Shown in pieces: positions 35,457-44,121 of a stretch of 64,000 nt of DNA. Source of the stretch: Planctomycetota bacterium (lineage in GTDB: Bacteria; Planctomycetota; Planctomycetia; Pirellulales; Pirellulaceae); NCBI GenBank assembly GCA_963204915.1, contig CAUJHS010000074.1, positions 62,001 to 126,000 of the forward strand. The letters run 5' to 3'. Every line of letters starts with the position of its first letter. Position 1 is the first letter of the stretch. The notes beneath the pieces were generated by a model. The model did not search any database and had not been told where the DNA came from. It saw nothing but the letters and a program-made list of their open reading frames with translations. A program made the position numbers and the translations under genes.

Positions 35457-35981
35457 TCACGACGCTTCGCGCCAAGCCCCAAATGCGACGATCAGAAAAC
35501 CGCCGCCTATTAATCCCCAGATACCGCCAAGCACACCAAAGGCGGTTGCCGCCAAGATTACCTCTTGCGCGGATGGATCCTTGGTACCGGAGTGAACCAT
35601 CCACGCAACCCCTGCCCCGGCGCTGGCCGCAACGGTTAACACAACAAACGCCGTCAGGAAAACACCCACCCCACGTTGTTGCAGACGCGTCGGCGTCGTC
35701 GTGGGTAACGTCGCCCGGGTTTGAGACGATCGACCAAGAGGTCGATCCTTTTCATCTACAGGACAATCGCCGTTAGCCCGCAAACGATTGCCCAGGGCCG
35801 TGCTTGTAATATGCCCCAATACGGACAAGATCAACAAGATCACCGCGAATGCGCCGATGGGGCCAACGAGTTTCAGCGTCGTGGTCGCAACGCAAACAAG
35901 ACCAATCGCGACCATTAAAGTGGAAAGCCGAAACTGGGGGGGGCGCAACGCCGGCCGATGGTCTTGAGGCAACGTTGTCAC
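35457..35981 (-). CDS. Hypothetical multi-pass membrane protein
   Basis: The 174-residue protein has four likely membrane helices, at about 22-40, 42-60, 103-127 and 142-166. It opens with RPPQFRLSTLMVAI, a phrase common at the start of planctomycete inner-membrane proteins of unknown role. The loop between helices 2 and 3 is hydrophilic and rich in Arg and Thr. No transport or enzyme motif is visible. It lies between the oxidoreductase gene and pyrB on the same strand but with clear gaps, so it may be monocistronic. Confidence 0.7.
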   Translation of the reverse strand: MTTLPQDHRPALRPPQFRLSTLMVAIGLVCVATTTLKLVGPIGAFAVILLILSVLGHITSTALGNRLRANGDCPVDEKDRPLGRSSQTRATLPTTTPTRLQQRGVGVFLTAFVVLTVAASAGAGVAWMVHSGTKDPSAQEVILAATAFGVLGGIWGLIGGGFLIVAFGAWREAS

Positions 35982-36083
35982 AACGATTGTTCCGGCGAAG
36001 CCGCAGGTAATTTAACGAGCTAAACGCATGGAGCTTCGTTGATTATACCGTATCACGACCACGCGGGAAAATCGGCCTAGTCA

Positions 36084-37064
36084 TCAGAATTGCCCGGTCG
36101 TTTGCAGTTGCCGTGGCCCACAAAGCAGCCAAACGACCGCCATCCTCACCGCCAATCCGTTCGTTACCTGATTCAAAATGACGGAGTGCGGGCCGTCGGC
36201 CACATCCGGAGTTATCTCGACTCCGCGATTAATGGGCCCTGGCGCCATGATCAAAATGTTTTCCTTAGCACGGGCCATCCTTTTCCCGTTCATCGCGTAT
36301 AACAAAGCGTACTCGCGCACGGACGGAAACGGCCGCGTATACTGCCGCTCAAACTGAATGCGCAATAAATTGAGTACATCGCAACGAGGTAAGATTTCAT
36401 CCAAATGATAGGCGACTTCGACGCCTAGTTCTTCCCACCGGCGAGAAACAAGCGTCGCCGGACCACACACGATGACGTGCGCGCCGAGTTTTTTCAGTCC
36501 CCAAATATTCGAGCGGGCGGTTCGACTATGGGCGATATCGCCCACGAGCGCTACGGTTTTCCCGGAGATCTCGCCTCGGTGTTCACGAATGGTCATGATA
36601 TCGAGCAACCCTTGTGTGGGGTGCTCATGCGGACCGTCGCCTGCATTCACAACCGAACAGCGTAGCGCCTGCCCCAATAAGTGTGGAACTCCAGGCGTAT
36701 GGTGCCGAACCACCGCCACATCCACGTTCATGGCTTCGATGGTCTTCGCCGTATCGATTAACGATTCCCCTTTAGAGACACTGCTACCCGACGCCGTAAA
36801 TTCTACAGTGTCGGCGCCAAGCCGCCGTGCCGCAAGCGAAAAACTGTTGCGAGTGCGGGTGGAGTTTTCGAAAAACAAATTGGCAAGTGTTCGGCCTGCT
36901 AAGAGTGGCAACTTCGTGCGACAGCCATCGGTGGCAGCTTTGAATCGAACCGCGGTGTCCAGAATCAGGCGTAACTGTTCGGCCGACAAACGCTCCAAAT
37001 CCAGCAAATGTCGTTCGGTCCAGGCATCTGGAACATAACCGAACTCAGTCGCAGGGGTCGGCAT
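36084..37064 (-). CDS. pyrB: Aspartate carbamoyltransferase, catalytic chain
   Basis: PyrB joins carbamoyl phosphate and aspartate in the second step of pyrimidine synthesis. The 326-residue length is normal. The carbamoyl phosphate site [12 protein letters not shown] is at about 64-75, SSVSKGES near 95, HHTPGVPH with the 130s loop, and the aspartate-side LLRIQFER near 240; [10 protein letters not shown] is also present. I chose the ATG at 37064 (MPTPATE), because the longer version only adds an Arg/Ser-rich lead. No regulatory chain (pyrI) or dihydroorotase gene follows in the window, so the gene seems isolated. Confidence 0.95.
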   Translation of the reverse strand: MPTPATEFGYVPDAWTERHLLDLERLSAEQLRLILDTAVRFKAATDGCRTKLPLLAGRTLANLFFENSTRTRNSFSLAARRLGADTVEFTASGSSVSKGESLIDTAKTIEAMNVDVAVVRHHTPGVPHLLGQALRCSVVNAGDGPHEHPTQGLLDIMTIREHRGEISGKTVALVGDIAHSRTARSNIWGLKKLGAHVIVCGPATLVSRRWEELGVEVAYHLDEILPRCDVLNLLRIQFERQYTRPFPSVREYALLYAMNGKRMARAKENILIMAPGPINRGVEITPDVADGPHSVILNQVTNGLAVRMAVVWLLCGPRQLQTTGQF

Positions 37065-37244
37065 GTTGTTTCTCAATCGCGACTTCGTGCGACGACTTGC
37101 GCCATCGCAAACGGGGCCAACAATGATCACCAGCGGCAACCAACTTGGGAGAGATTCTAGCAGGGACGAACGACGCTGCAACCGTCAGGCGCGGCGCTAC
37201 CCCAGGTCTTGTGGCGGCCAGCATGTGCGATTGGCGTGTTGCGC

Positions 37245-39242
37245 TTAGGCGGACTCCCGAAAGTGGATTTGGTGCAAGCGACGGTAAATGTCGCATCGTC
37301 CGAGCAACTCGTGGTGAGTTCCGACATCGACTACGCGTCCGGCGTCCATCACGAGAATTCGGTCCGCCAGACTGAGCGTCGATAATCGATGGGTGATCAT
37401 GATTGTGGTTCGATCGCGCGCGAAGTCTTTAAGAGCCTGTTGAATTAGCTGTTCGCTTTCCAAATCGATTTGGCTGGTCGCTTCATCGAGAATCAGAATT
37501 TCGGGATCACGCAAGATTGCTCGCGCAAGCGCGATGCGCTGGCGTTGTCCACCGGAAAGTCGTCCCCCGCGTTCACCGACGATCGTTTGATAACCGTCTT
37601 CTAACTTCTCAACAATGAACCGATGCGCGTGAGCTTTTTGCGCCGCGGCAATAACTTCTTCATCACTTGCGTGCGGAGTGCCATAACGAATGTTATTGAA
37701 CACGGTATCGTCAAAGAGCACGGTTTGCTGCGTAACGATTCCGATCTTGCGCCGCAATTCGCGCATGCGTCCCTGCCGCAAGTCAACATCGTCCAACCGA
37801 ACGACGCCTTCCACGGGGTCATAAAAACGGCAAATCAAATTGACAAGTGTACTCTTCCCGCAGCCATTTGGACCGACAATCGCCAGTCGCTCGCCAAAGG
37901 GAATTCGCAGGGTTAATCCGCGAATTACAGGTTCATCAGCCCGGTAGTGAAAGGAAACATTTTCGAAGACGAGTTCACGATGCGGCGTTTCGAAAGGCTG
38001 TGGCGATTCCACGTCCACGATTTCCGGAAGCCGGTCACGCACAGGAAAGATTCGATCTGCCGCAGCTGCCGCTTGTTGTAAATAGTTGATTACGTCGGAA
38101 AGTTTGCGAGCTGGGTCGCTAACTCCTACTACCAGTGCATAAAACGCCGCCATAGCGCCCAAGCTGAGAGGGCGTTCGCACATGGTGACGCCAAGAAGTT
38201 GCGTTTCTTGCGAAAGCACAAGATAACCGCCGGCCACGAGCGCAACGCAAATCACGCTAATTCCAAGCATCTCGTTGGCGGGGCGAACCAGCGCTGTATA
38301 CATGGCGATACGCATTGACTTGAGGTACAGTTTCTTCGACGTTTCCCGCACTCGTCGCCGTTCGTAGCGTTCCATGGTGTACGCCTTGACCACTTGAATT
38401 CCTCCAAACGATTCAGCGAGTACGGCGAAGAGTTCTTGCATTTCCTCCATGGCGCGTCGGTTCGCGCGCTTGAGCGACTTCGAGAGTCGCCGAATCAGAA
38501 AGACCGCCACGGGAGCGAGGAACAACGTCAGCAAAAGCAGCCGCCAACAGATTAGACTGGCGCCAATCAAGCAGGCGATCATCTTCAATGGTTCACGTAC
38601 GCACTTGCCCCATAAGGCACGAATTCCGTTGGAAAGGCAGTTCATGTCATGAGTAAGTCGGCTCATGAGGCCGCTCGCCCCGTCTTTCTGAAAAACCGAC
38701 AACTCCATATCAAGCGCCCGTCGATACACCTGCGTGCGCAAGTCGTAAACGGTGCGTTGCGTCAAATGCTCGACCAACAATACGTTGAACGCCAGGAATG
38801 AATCTTTGAGCAACGTTAGCACAAGAACGGCCGCGACGATTACCAAAACAGTTTGAAAGGGATCATCGGGCAGCCATTGATGAATCCACGGGCGCAACCA
38901 GACGGCGCGCTCATGGGCCTGTCTCTCTGCGTCTAACCGGCTTTGTTCGAAAGCTAATCGCCGACGCAGGTCGCCAGTTTGGTTTGGAGAGGCATCAGCT
39001 AATTTCGTTTGGAGTTCGGCAATGGAGGCTTCGAGCGAAACCGTTGTCTGTCTTGTGGATTCGATTTGTCCCTCGACCCAGTCATGCAGCGACTTTCCGC
39101 GGAACACAACTTCGACAACTGGGTAGACCGCCCCGAGATTTGCTCCCCAAAGCAGGCCGACAACGACTGAGCAAAGAAAAGCGGAAAACAGCGCCAAGCG
39201 GTGCCGAAGCGAAAGGGCAATGGCGCGGGCAAAGTTGTTCAT
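37245..39242 (-). CDS. ABC exporter, MsbA-like, with a periplasmic coiled-coil insert
   Basis: This is a 665-residue half-transporter with a membrane domain followed by an ATPase domain, so it works as a homodimer. The nucleotide-binding part (about 420-650) has Walker A GPNGCGKSTLVN, signature LSGGQRQRIALARA and Walker B ILILDEATSQID. It resembles MsbA and other lipid or drug flippases. Between TM1 (about 14-34) and TM2 (about 131-150) there is an insert of nearly 100 residues whose middle (about 50-115) reads as a coiled coil (ASIAELQTKLADAS, RRRLAFEQSRLDAERQ). In MsbA this loop is very short. The start at 39242 begins a normal cytoplasmic lead before TM1. No partner gene is adjacent; substrate unknown. 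Confidence 0.93.
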   Translation of the reverse strand: MNNFARAIALSLRHRLALFSAFLCSVVVGLLWGANLGAVYPVVEVVFRGKSLHDWVEGQIESTRQTTVSLEASIAELQTKLADASPNQTGDLRRRLAFEQSRLDAERQAHERAVWLRPWIHQWLPDDPFQTVLVIVAAVLVLTLLKDSFLAFNVLLVEHLTQRTVYDLRTQVYRRALDMELSVFQKDGASGLMSRLTHDMNCLSNGIRALWGKCVREPLKMIACLIGASLICWRLLLLTLFLAPVAVFLIRRLSKSLKRANRRAMEEMQELFAVLAESFGGIQVVKAYTMERYERRRVRETSKKLYLKSMRIAMYTALVRPANEMLGISVICVALVAGGYLVLSQETQLLGVTMCERPLSLGAMAAFYALVVGVSDPARKLSDVINYLQQAAAAADRIFPVRDRLPEIVDVESPQPFETPHRELVFENVSFHYRADEPVIRGLTLRIPFGERLAIVGPNGCGKSTLVNLICRFYDPVEGVVRLDDVDLRQGRMRELRRKIGIVTQQTVLFDDTVFNNIRYGTPHASDEEVIAAAQKAHAHRFIVEKLEDGYQTIVGERGGRLSGGQRQRIALARAILRDPEILILDEATSQIDLESEQLIQQALKDFARDRTTIMITHRLSTLSLADRILVMDAGRVVDVGTHHELLGRCDIYRRLHQIHFRESA

Positions 39243-39944
39243 GAGCAGCCTGTCCGTGGCCGAGCGGTCATCTTAAAAGATTGTGGGGCGATGTTCTAGC
39301 AAAAGCAGGGCTTGCCGCCAAGGTCGCTCGTCGGAGCGGCGTGAATTGCTTACCGGATTTTCGCCGCCCGTTCCTGCTCGCAATGCCAAGCAAAATGCAC
39401 AATACGGGCTAACGAGATGTCCTAAACTATGTCTGGATTTCATTTTATGAGTAATCCGTGTCAGAAGCGTTCATCCCGATTCTCGGTCGAATCCGTCGGC
39501 AAGTTGCAACATCAGTCAAGGAAAATTCGGCGCCAATTAAAAGGGAAGCGATCAATCTGCTCCAAATGTTCGTCGAAGATTTACAACGTCGAGGACTCTC
39601 GGACGGAAATGGTGTACGAGTCACCGCCTAAATGGGTAGAATTGATGTATCAATCGCGGTTGTCCGGACAGAGCTGAGGCAGCCTGCGCCTTTGGCGAAA
39701 GCGATCGAGTTTACTTTTAAGACGTATGAGATCAACGCGCCCGGGACGGCTTACTAGTTGGACGGATTTCCCCATCCCGTTTCGTACGGCGCTCGCGTCT
39801 CCATATCCGAGTGATTTTGACGTTCTTACGGCGTTCGAGCGGCGTACCCTCGAACGAACGAACAGTGCGGCGCCGAGCCGACGCCCTTAATTGCGCCCGG
39901 GTAAGACCGTTGTTGCGCTCCCGCAATTTCCCGTCAGGCAGACT
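39243..39944. other. Gap with a doubtful small coding frame at 39458-39757
   Basis: This 0.7-kb stretch has no secure gene. One frame reads like coding sequence: from a GTG at 39458 for 57 codons (SEAFIPILGRIRRQ, then EAINLLQMFVEDLQRRGLS), ended by TAA at 39629-39631. It is followed without a gap by an ATG and 41 more codons to 39757 in the same frame. It could be two tiny genes or one about 99-residue gene split by a stop. A rival frame at 39429-39677 (82 codons, with a CSKC pair) overlaps it. I cannot decide between them. Confidence 0.25.
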
Positions 39945-41126
39945 ATGGAACTCTCGTGCATCCATTGTGGTTGGCGGTTCACGGTAACGGCCGATCAGTT
40001 GGGAACCGAAGGAATATGCCCGCGTTGCGGCGAAACCATCCATTTGCCCGCCGCCGATGATCTTTCGCCAAATTCTGACGACTACACTCACGAACATGAC
40101 GTAATTGTTCGCCGCAAGCGATGGTTGTCGGGCTCGGTTTCCACGTTGACGTCGTGCGTTATTCACATGGGTTTATTTCTCGCGTTGGCCGTCATCAGTT
40201 ATGGCGGACGAACTGGCCCAGGCGAAGGTGAAGAGGTCCTAATCGGCTCACTTCCCTCCGAACAGTTAACACAAAATCAAGACGAGTCGTTCGACGCGGC
40301 GGAAGTGATTAAGCAGACATCGCAAGCGGAGCAGTTTGATGAACCGCTTGAAGTCGAAACGCCAATCAATCCGGAGGCCGCATCAGAAGCACTCGGCGAA
40401 CTAGCGATTTCTTCGCTTTCGCCGAGCTCTGGCGACACCGGCGGCTTCGATTTAGGGGCGGTTAGCATCGGCGGCGCCTCCGGCGGCGACGGCGGCTGGG
40501 ACGGAATGGTTCAAAGCCTGCGCCGCCATGGCCTTGATATTGTGATCACGTTCGATAGCACGGGGAGCATGTCCGGCGAGATCGACCAAGTGAAAGAGCA
40601 AATTACTCGCATAGGGAATACACTGGTCAAACTGATTCCCAAAGCTCGCATCAGCCTTTGCACCTATCGTGACGAAGGCGATGAATTCGTAGCGAAAGGG
40701 CTACCGCTGACCGGCGATATTGGCGAGGTACAATACTATCTAAACTCAATCGACGCAGGCGGAGGCGGCGATCATCCCGAAGCGGTTCACAGCGGCCTCC
40801 AGTGGGCCATTAACAATAACCAGTTTCGCCCGCAAGCACGCAAAGTGATTCTCATCTTCGGCGACGCTCCGCCCCACCGTGATATGTTGCCGTTCTGCCT
40901 TACTCTGGCCAACGATTTTAATCGTGAACAAAGCGGGGTCGTGAGCACAATCACGTGCCGTAGCGCGTCGCCTTTACCCGAGTTTTACGAAATCGCGAGA
41001 GCCGGCAAAGGCGAGGCGTTTCTTACACGCGACGAAAGACAACTCATGACGCAACTTATGGTGCTCGTCTTTGGCAGCCGCCACCGCGACAAAGTCATTG
41101 AGGCGTTTCGCCTCCTGGAGAACTAA
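39945..41126 (+). CDS. Membrane-anchored von Willebrand A domain protein with N-terminal zinc ribbon
   Basis: The 393-residue protein starts with a short CxxC...CxxC ribbon (Cys5, Cys8, Cys25, Cys28), then one membrane helix at about 62-86. An acidic and Gly-rich spacer follows, then a VWA domain from about 197 to 380. The metal-ion adhesion site is complete in outline: FDSTGSMSGE at 203-212 (DxTxS form), TYRDEGDEF, and IFGDAPPHRD. The ribbon would be in the cytoplasm and the VWA domain outside. VWA domains bind proteins in a metal-dependent way. The start is set at the ATG at 39945, where the ribbon begins at once; a TTG at 39891 is less likely. No AAA ATPase of the MoxR type, a frequent VWA partner, is adjacent. 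Confidence 0.86.
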   Translation: MELSCIHCGWRFTVTADQLGTEGICPRCGETIHLPAADDLSPNSDDYTHEHDVIVRRKRWLSGSVSTLTSCVIHMGLFLALAVISYGGRTGPGEGEEVLIGSLPSEQLTQNQDESFDAAEVIKQTSQAEQFDEPLEVETPINPEAASEALGELAISSLSPSSGDTGGFDLGAVSIGGASGGDGGWDGMVQSLRRHGLDIVITFDSTGSMSGEIDQVKEQITRIGNTLVKLIPKARISLCTYRDEGDEFVAKGLPLTGDIGEVQYYLNSIDAGGGGDHPEAVHSGLQWAINNNQFRPQARKVILIFGDAPPHRDMLPFCLTLANDFNREQSGVVSTITCRSASPLPEFYEIARAGKGEAFLTRDERQLMTQLMVLVFGSRHRDKVIEAFRLLEN

Positions 41127-41352
41127 ACGCGGAGGGCTTCTTACTGATGCCATGCATTGCCAAAACACAACTCAACGTGCACTAACCGTCGAAGTAAAAT
41201 TCACCAAGCACCGTAATGTAGAGTAGTAGTATCAACTTAACTGGTTCCTAAGGTGACGAGGAGTTTAGACGGCACAGCGCTACTTGCGCTGGAAGTTGAT
41301 ATGAACATCCTCGAATTCGCAGTGCACATCGTTCACAATGCGTGGTTAGGCA

Positions 41353-42180
41353 ATGCAAACAGGGGCGTCTTCTGGTTCGACGCAGTTGTTGCGTGATCAC
41401 ACCCGGGCAGGACGTTGTCTTCTCGTGCTCGGCGTGTTGACAACAGCCGTATGCAATGGCGTGTTGTTTACTTGCGCCGAACATTACCCTAATATTTTCG
41501 CGGCCGCGTTGCTTGGAGTGGCGTTAGGACAGATTTCGGTCCTTGCTGTTTGGACAGCCCTTGGTTGGATGGACTGGTTTGTCCGGTTTCTCGCTTTACT
41601 TGGTGTTTGTCTCGTGCTTGCGACGGTCGTATCACCGAAGGTCAGTCCTTCGAACGCCGAACTCCTAGCGATCTTCTTAATAACTGCGATTCTTGAGTCG
41701 GTACCGCTTCTCATCATGCGAACTTGTTTTGGCCTTCGCTTAGAAAACATTCAGGTAAGTCGGTCTGCTCCTCTCACCAAGCGACGGCAGTTTTCGGTCT
41801 TAGACCTTTTCAAGGTGACGACGGTGGCATGCGCGGTTGCGGGGATACTCCAAGCCAGCAATTTCCCGTGGACTGAAATGTATGTTGTATTGTTCTATTG
41901 CCTTGCGTTTTGCGTCGTTGCGTGGCTTGCGGTTGCAATGTTGCACATTCGTCGTGGCGTATGGCTGGCGTGGTTAGTTTTCCTTAGTGTCGCGTCCGGC
42001 ATGGGCAGTCTAGCCGGCGCCTTTGAAGGTTTCGCTGGAACTGCAGCATTCGTTACTTTTTGCGAGGGTTTTTACCTCACATTCGTAGCTACTCTGGTTC
42101 GCATCGCAGGTTTTCGTTTCGCGATAGGCGCAATGCCCTTCGAGCATTTACACCTCCATCGCCAGGCTGCGAAGCAATAA
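41353..42180 (+). CDS. Hypothetical integral membrane protein
   Basis: The 275-residue protein has about seven hydrophobic segments (for example near 22-40, 48-66, 70-88, 95-115, 152-170, 180-200 and 205-225). A cytoplasmic stretch containing TKRRQFSVLDLFKVTTV follows the fourth; RRQFSVLDLF-type phrases recur in planctomycete membrane proteins. No transporter signature or catalytic motif is visible. It follows the VWA gene by 226 bp on the same strand and may or may not share its transcript. Confidence 0.72.
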   Translation: MQTGASSGSTQLLRDHTRAGRCLLVLGVLTTAVCNGVLFTCAEHYPNIFAAALLGVALGQISVLAVWTALGWMDWFVRFLALLGVCLVLATVVSPKVSPSNAELLAIFLITAILESVPLLIMRTCFGLRLENIQVSRSAPLTKRRQFSVLDLFKVTTVACAVAGILQASNFPWTEMYVVLFYCLAFCVVAWLAVAMLHIRRGVWLAWLVFLSVASGMGSLAGAFEGFAGTAAFVTFCEGFYLTFVATLVRIAGFRFAIGAMPFEHLHLHRQAAKQ

Positions 42181-42351
42181 CTGAAACACCCCGATACGTA
42201 TTGTAAGGGGAGAACTTGCTGCAATTCGCACCCCCCGTCCAGTGTTCGGTGTCAAATAACTGAACTAAATTCTTAAGGAGTAATGTCGGCTATACTGCCG
42301 AGTGGTTCTATCCATATCCTATGTTTTTAAACAGGGGTAGCGCGTCAATCC

Positions 42352-42504
42352 ATGGTAAGGCGTCGCAGCCCGATGAAGGTGGATATCGTTATGGCCCGTT
42401 GGCCGCGCCGCGTCTGGACAACGATCTTTACGTACGCCGCAATTTTCATCCTGTTTCCACTATTGTGCTTGCTTGCATATGTCTGGGTAAACGGTGGGTT
42501 TTAG
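42352..42504 (+). CDS. Possible small single-helix membrane protein
   Basis: A 50-codon frame opens at the ATG at 42352; a second ATG at 42373 would give 43 residues. It encodes a short basic lead (ARWPRRVW) and then one strong membrane helix (TIFTYAAIFILFPLLCLLAYVW) before a short tail. The positive-inside pattern and hydrophobic block look non-random. AGGGG lies about fourteen bases before the first ATG, which is far. The rest of the 42181-42680 gap has no other feature that I can support, apart from an AAGGAG box and a short hairpin around 42285-42300. Confidence 0.4.
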   Translation: MVRRRSPMKVDIVMARWPRRVWTTIFTYAAIFILFPLLCLLAYVWVNGGF

Positions 42505-42680
42505 CTTGACGAATCCTAGCCATTAGGAAAGGTGCAGCGAAACTTTCCGCCTGGTGCTTTCGTTATTCCCGATTTCTGCTTGCGCCCGTACTCAGGTTGA
42601 TCACTCCAAACCTACAAAACGCCGTGCCGCTCTCGCAAGTCTCATCGCAACCGCACTTGAATGTCCGACACACGCTGGAA

Positions 42681-44054
42681 ATGCGTGTTGCACATTACGG
42701 TCATTCGTATTTGTTGCGCTATTGGGACGAACTTAACGACATCCAGCGGCGGCGCTTGGTGGAACAAATTGACTCGATCGACTTCTCATTGCTAGCGCGT
42801 TTATCGGCCGAAACTACAACCGAAAGGCGCGTCGATGCGTTGGCTCATCGTGCTGAGCCGCCGCCAGCTTTGCGATTGGTGGATTTCCATCGCGCAGCGA
42901 CGGCGCCCGCAGCGCGAAAGGCGGGCGAAGCAGCGCTACGCGCTGGTAAGGTCGGTATGATCCTCGTCGCAGGCGGACAAGGAACACGACTCGGTCGCGA
43001 GGAGCCCAAGGGCATGTTGCCCTTGGGGCCCGTATCACAGCGATCGTTATTCCAGATCTTGATTGAACGCATGTTGGCCGTGGGACGGCGGCACCAAGCT
43101 CGAATTCCTCTTTATTTAATGACGAGTCCCAGTACGCATAGTGCTACCGAGAGGTTTTTGAACGAGCATGCGCGGTTTGGGCTTCCAGAAGACGATTTGC
43201 ACATCTTCTGTCAAGGCGTGACGCCAGCCATTTGCGCCACCACAGGGCAAATACTGATGTCGGACCGCGACTCGGTGTGCTTGGCGCCGAACGGTCACGG
43301 GGGAATGCTTGAAGCGCTAAAGTCGAGTGGTGGACTCGATGATGCGTGTCATCGTGGCCTTGAGCAATTTTTCTATTGCCAGGTTGATAATCCCCTTGCC
43401 CCGTGTTGCGATCCGGAACTTTTGGGGCATCACCTCATGCAACGCTCCGAAATGACTACGCTCGCCGTTGCAAAAACAGGACCGCTGGAACGGGTTGGCA
43501 ACATCGTTTCGATTGACGGTCGGGTGTACATTCTCGAATACAGTGAATTGCCGGAGGACGTTGGCGCCCAAGTGAATTCCAACGGATCGCTAAAGTTTTG
43601 GGCGGGCAACACGGCGATCCACGTCTTCGATGTCGCGTTCTTGCGTCGAATGGCCGATACGCCCGGCGCTTTGCCTTATCACCGAGCGAAAAAAGTGACG
43701 GCACACCTCGCTGCAGACGGGCAATGGATAACTCCGACGGCTCTCAATGCCCTAAAGTTTGAGCGATTCATCTTTGACTTGTTGCCCCTTGCACAGAACG
43801 CTATCGTCGTTGAAGCCGCCAAGCGCGAAGTGTTTGCGCCAGTGAAGAACGCTTCTGGTGAAGCGTCGGATACTCCCGAATGCGCCCAAGCCGCGATGTT
43901 GAGTCTGTATCAACGCTGGCTCAAGGCGGTCGGCGCACAAGTCGCCGATGATGTGCCGGTCGAGATCGGGCCGGGCTTTGCGCTTGACGCCGAAGAATTG
44001 GCCTCTAAACTCATTCCGGGATGGACAACCGCCAAACCGACGTATTTGTCTTGA
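42681..44054 (+). CDS. UDPGP-type-1 nucleotidyltransferase (UDP-N-acetylglucosamine/UDP-sugar pyrophosphorylase-like)
   Basis: The enzyme class makes UDP-sugars from UTP and a sugar 1-phosphate. The 457-residue protein resembles eukaryotic-type UAP1 and not bacterial GlmU: the uridine-binding LVAGGQGTRLGREEPKGMLPLG, the PNGHGGMLEAL loop, CQVDNPLAPCCDPE, NSNGSLKFWAGNTAIHVF, and a late YHRAKK with a catalytic-side Lys. I use the ATG at 42681; a TTG at 42597 would add 28 residues of unclear value, and family members usually have a few residues before the AHYGHSYLLRYWDEL helix, so the true start may lie between. The downstream sulfatase gene begins 67 bp after its stop. Confidence 0.9.
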   Translation: MRVAHYGHSYLLRYWDELNDIQRRRLVEQIDSIDFSLLARLSAETTTERRVDALAHRAEPPPALRLVDFHRAATAPAARKAGEAALRAGKVGMILVAGGQGTRLGREEPKGMLPLGPVSQRSLFQILIERMLAVGRRHQARIPLYLMTSPSTHSATERFLNEHARFGLPEDDLHIFCQGVTPAICATTGQILMSDRDSVCLAPNGHGGMLEALKSSGGLDDACHRGLEQFFYCQVDNPLAPCCDPELLGHHLMQRSEMTTLAVAKTGPLERVGNIVSIDGRVYILEYSELPEDVGAQVNSNGSLKFWAGNTAIHVFDVAFLRRMADTPGALPYHRAKKVTAHLAADGQWITPTALNALKFERFIFDLLPLAQNAIVVEAAKREVFAPVKNASGEASDTPECAQAAMLSLYQRWLKAVGAQVADDVPVEIGPGFALDAEELASKLIPGWTTAKPTYLS

Positions 44055-44121
44055 GATCGACGAAGCGGTGTGGCAGTCTACGTTCGTAATGCTCCTTTTC
44101 TTTTCTGCCGGAGCCGCTGAA

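Noticed and set aside
42597..42680. TTG-initiated N-terminal extension of the UDP-sugar pyrophosphorylase
   Set aside because: The added 28 residues do not resemble the family and no ribosome site supports the TTG; kept only as an alternative.
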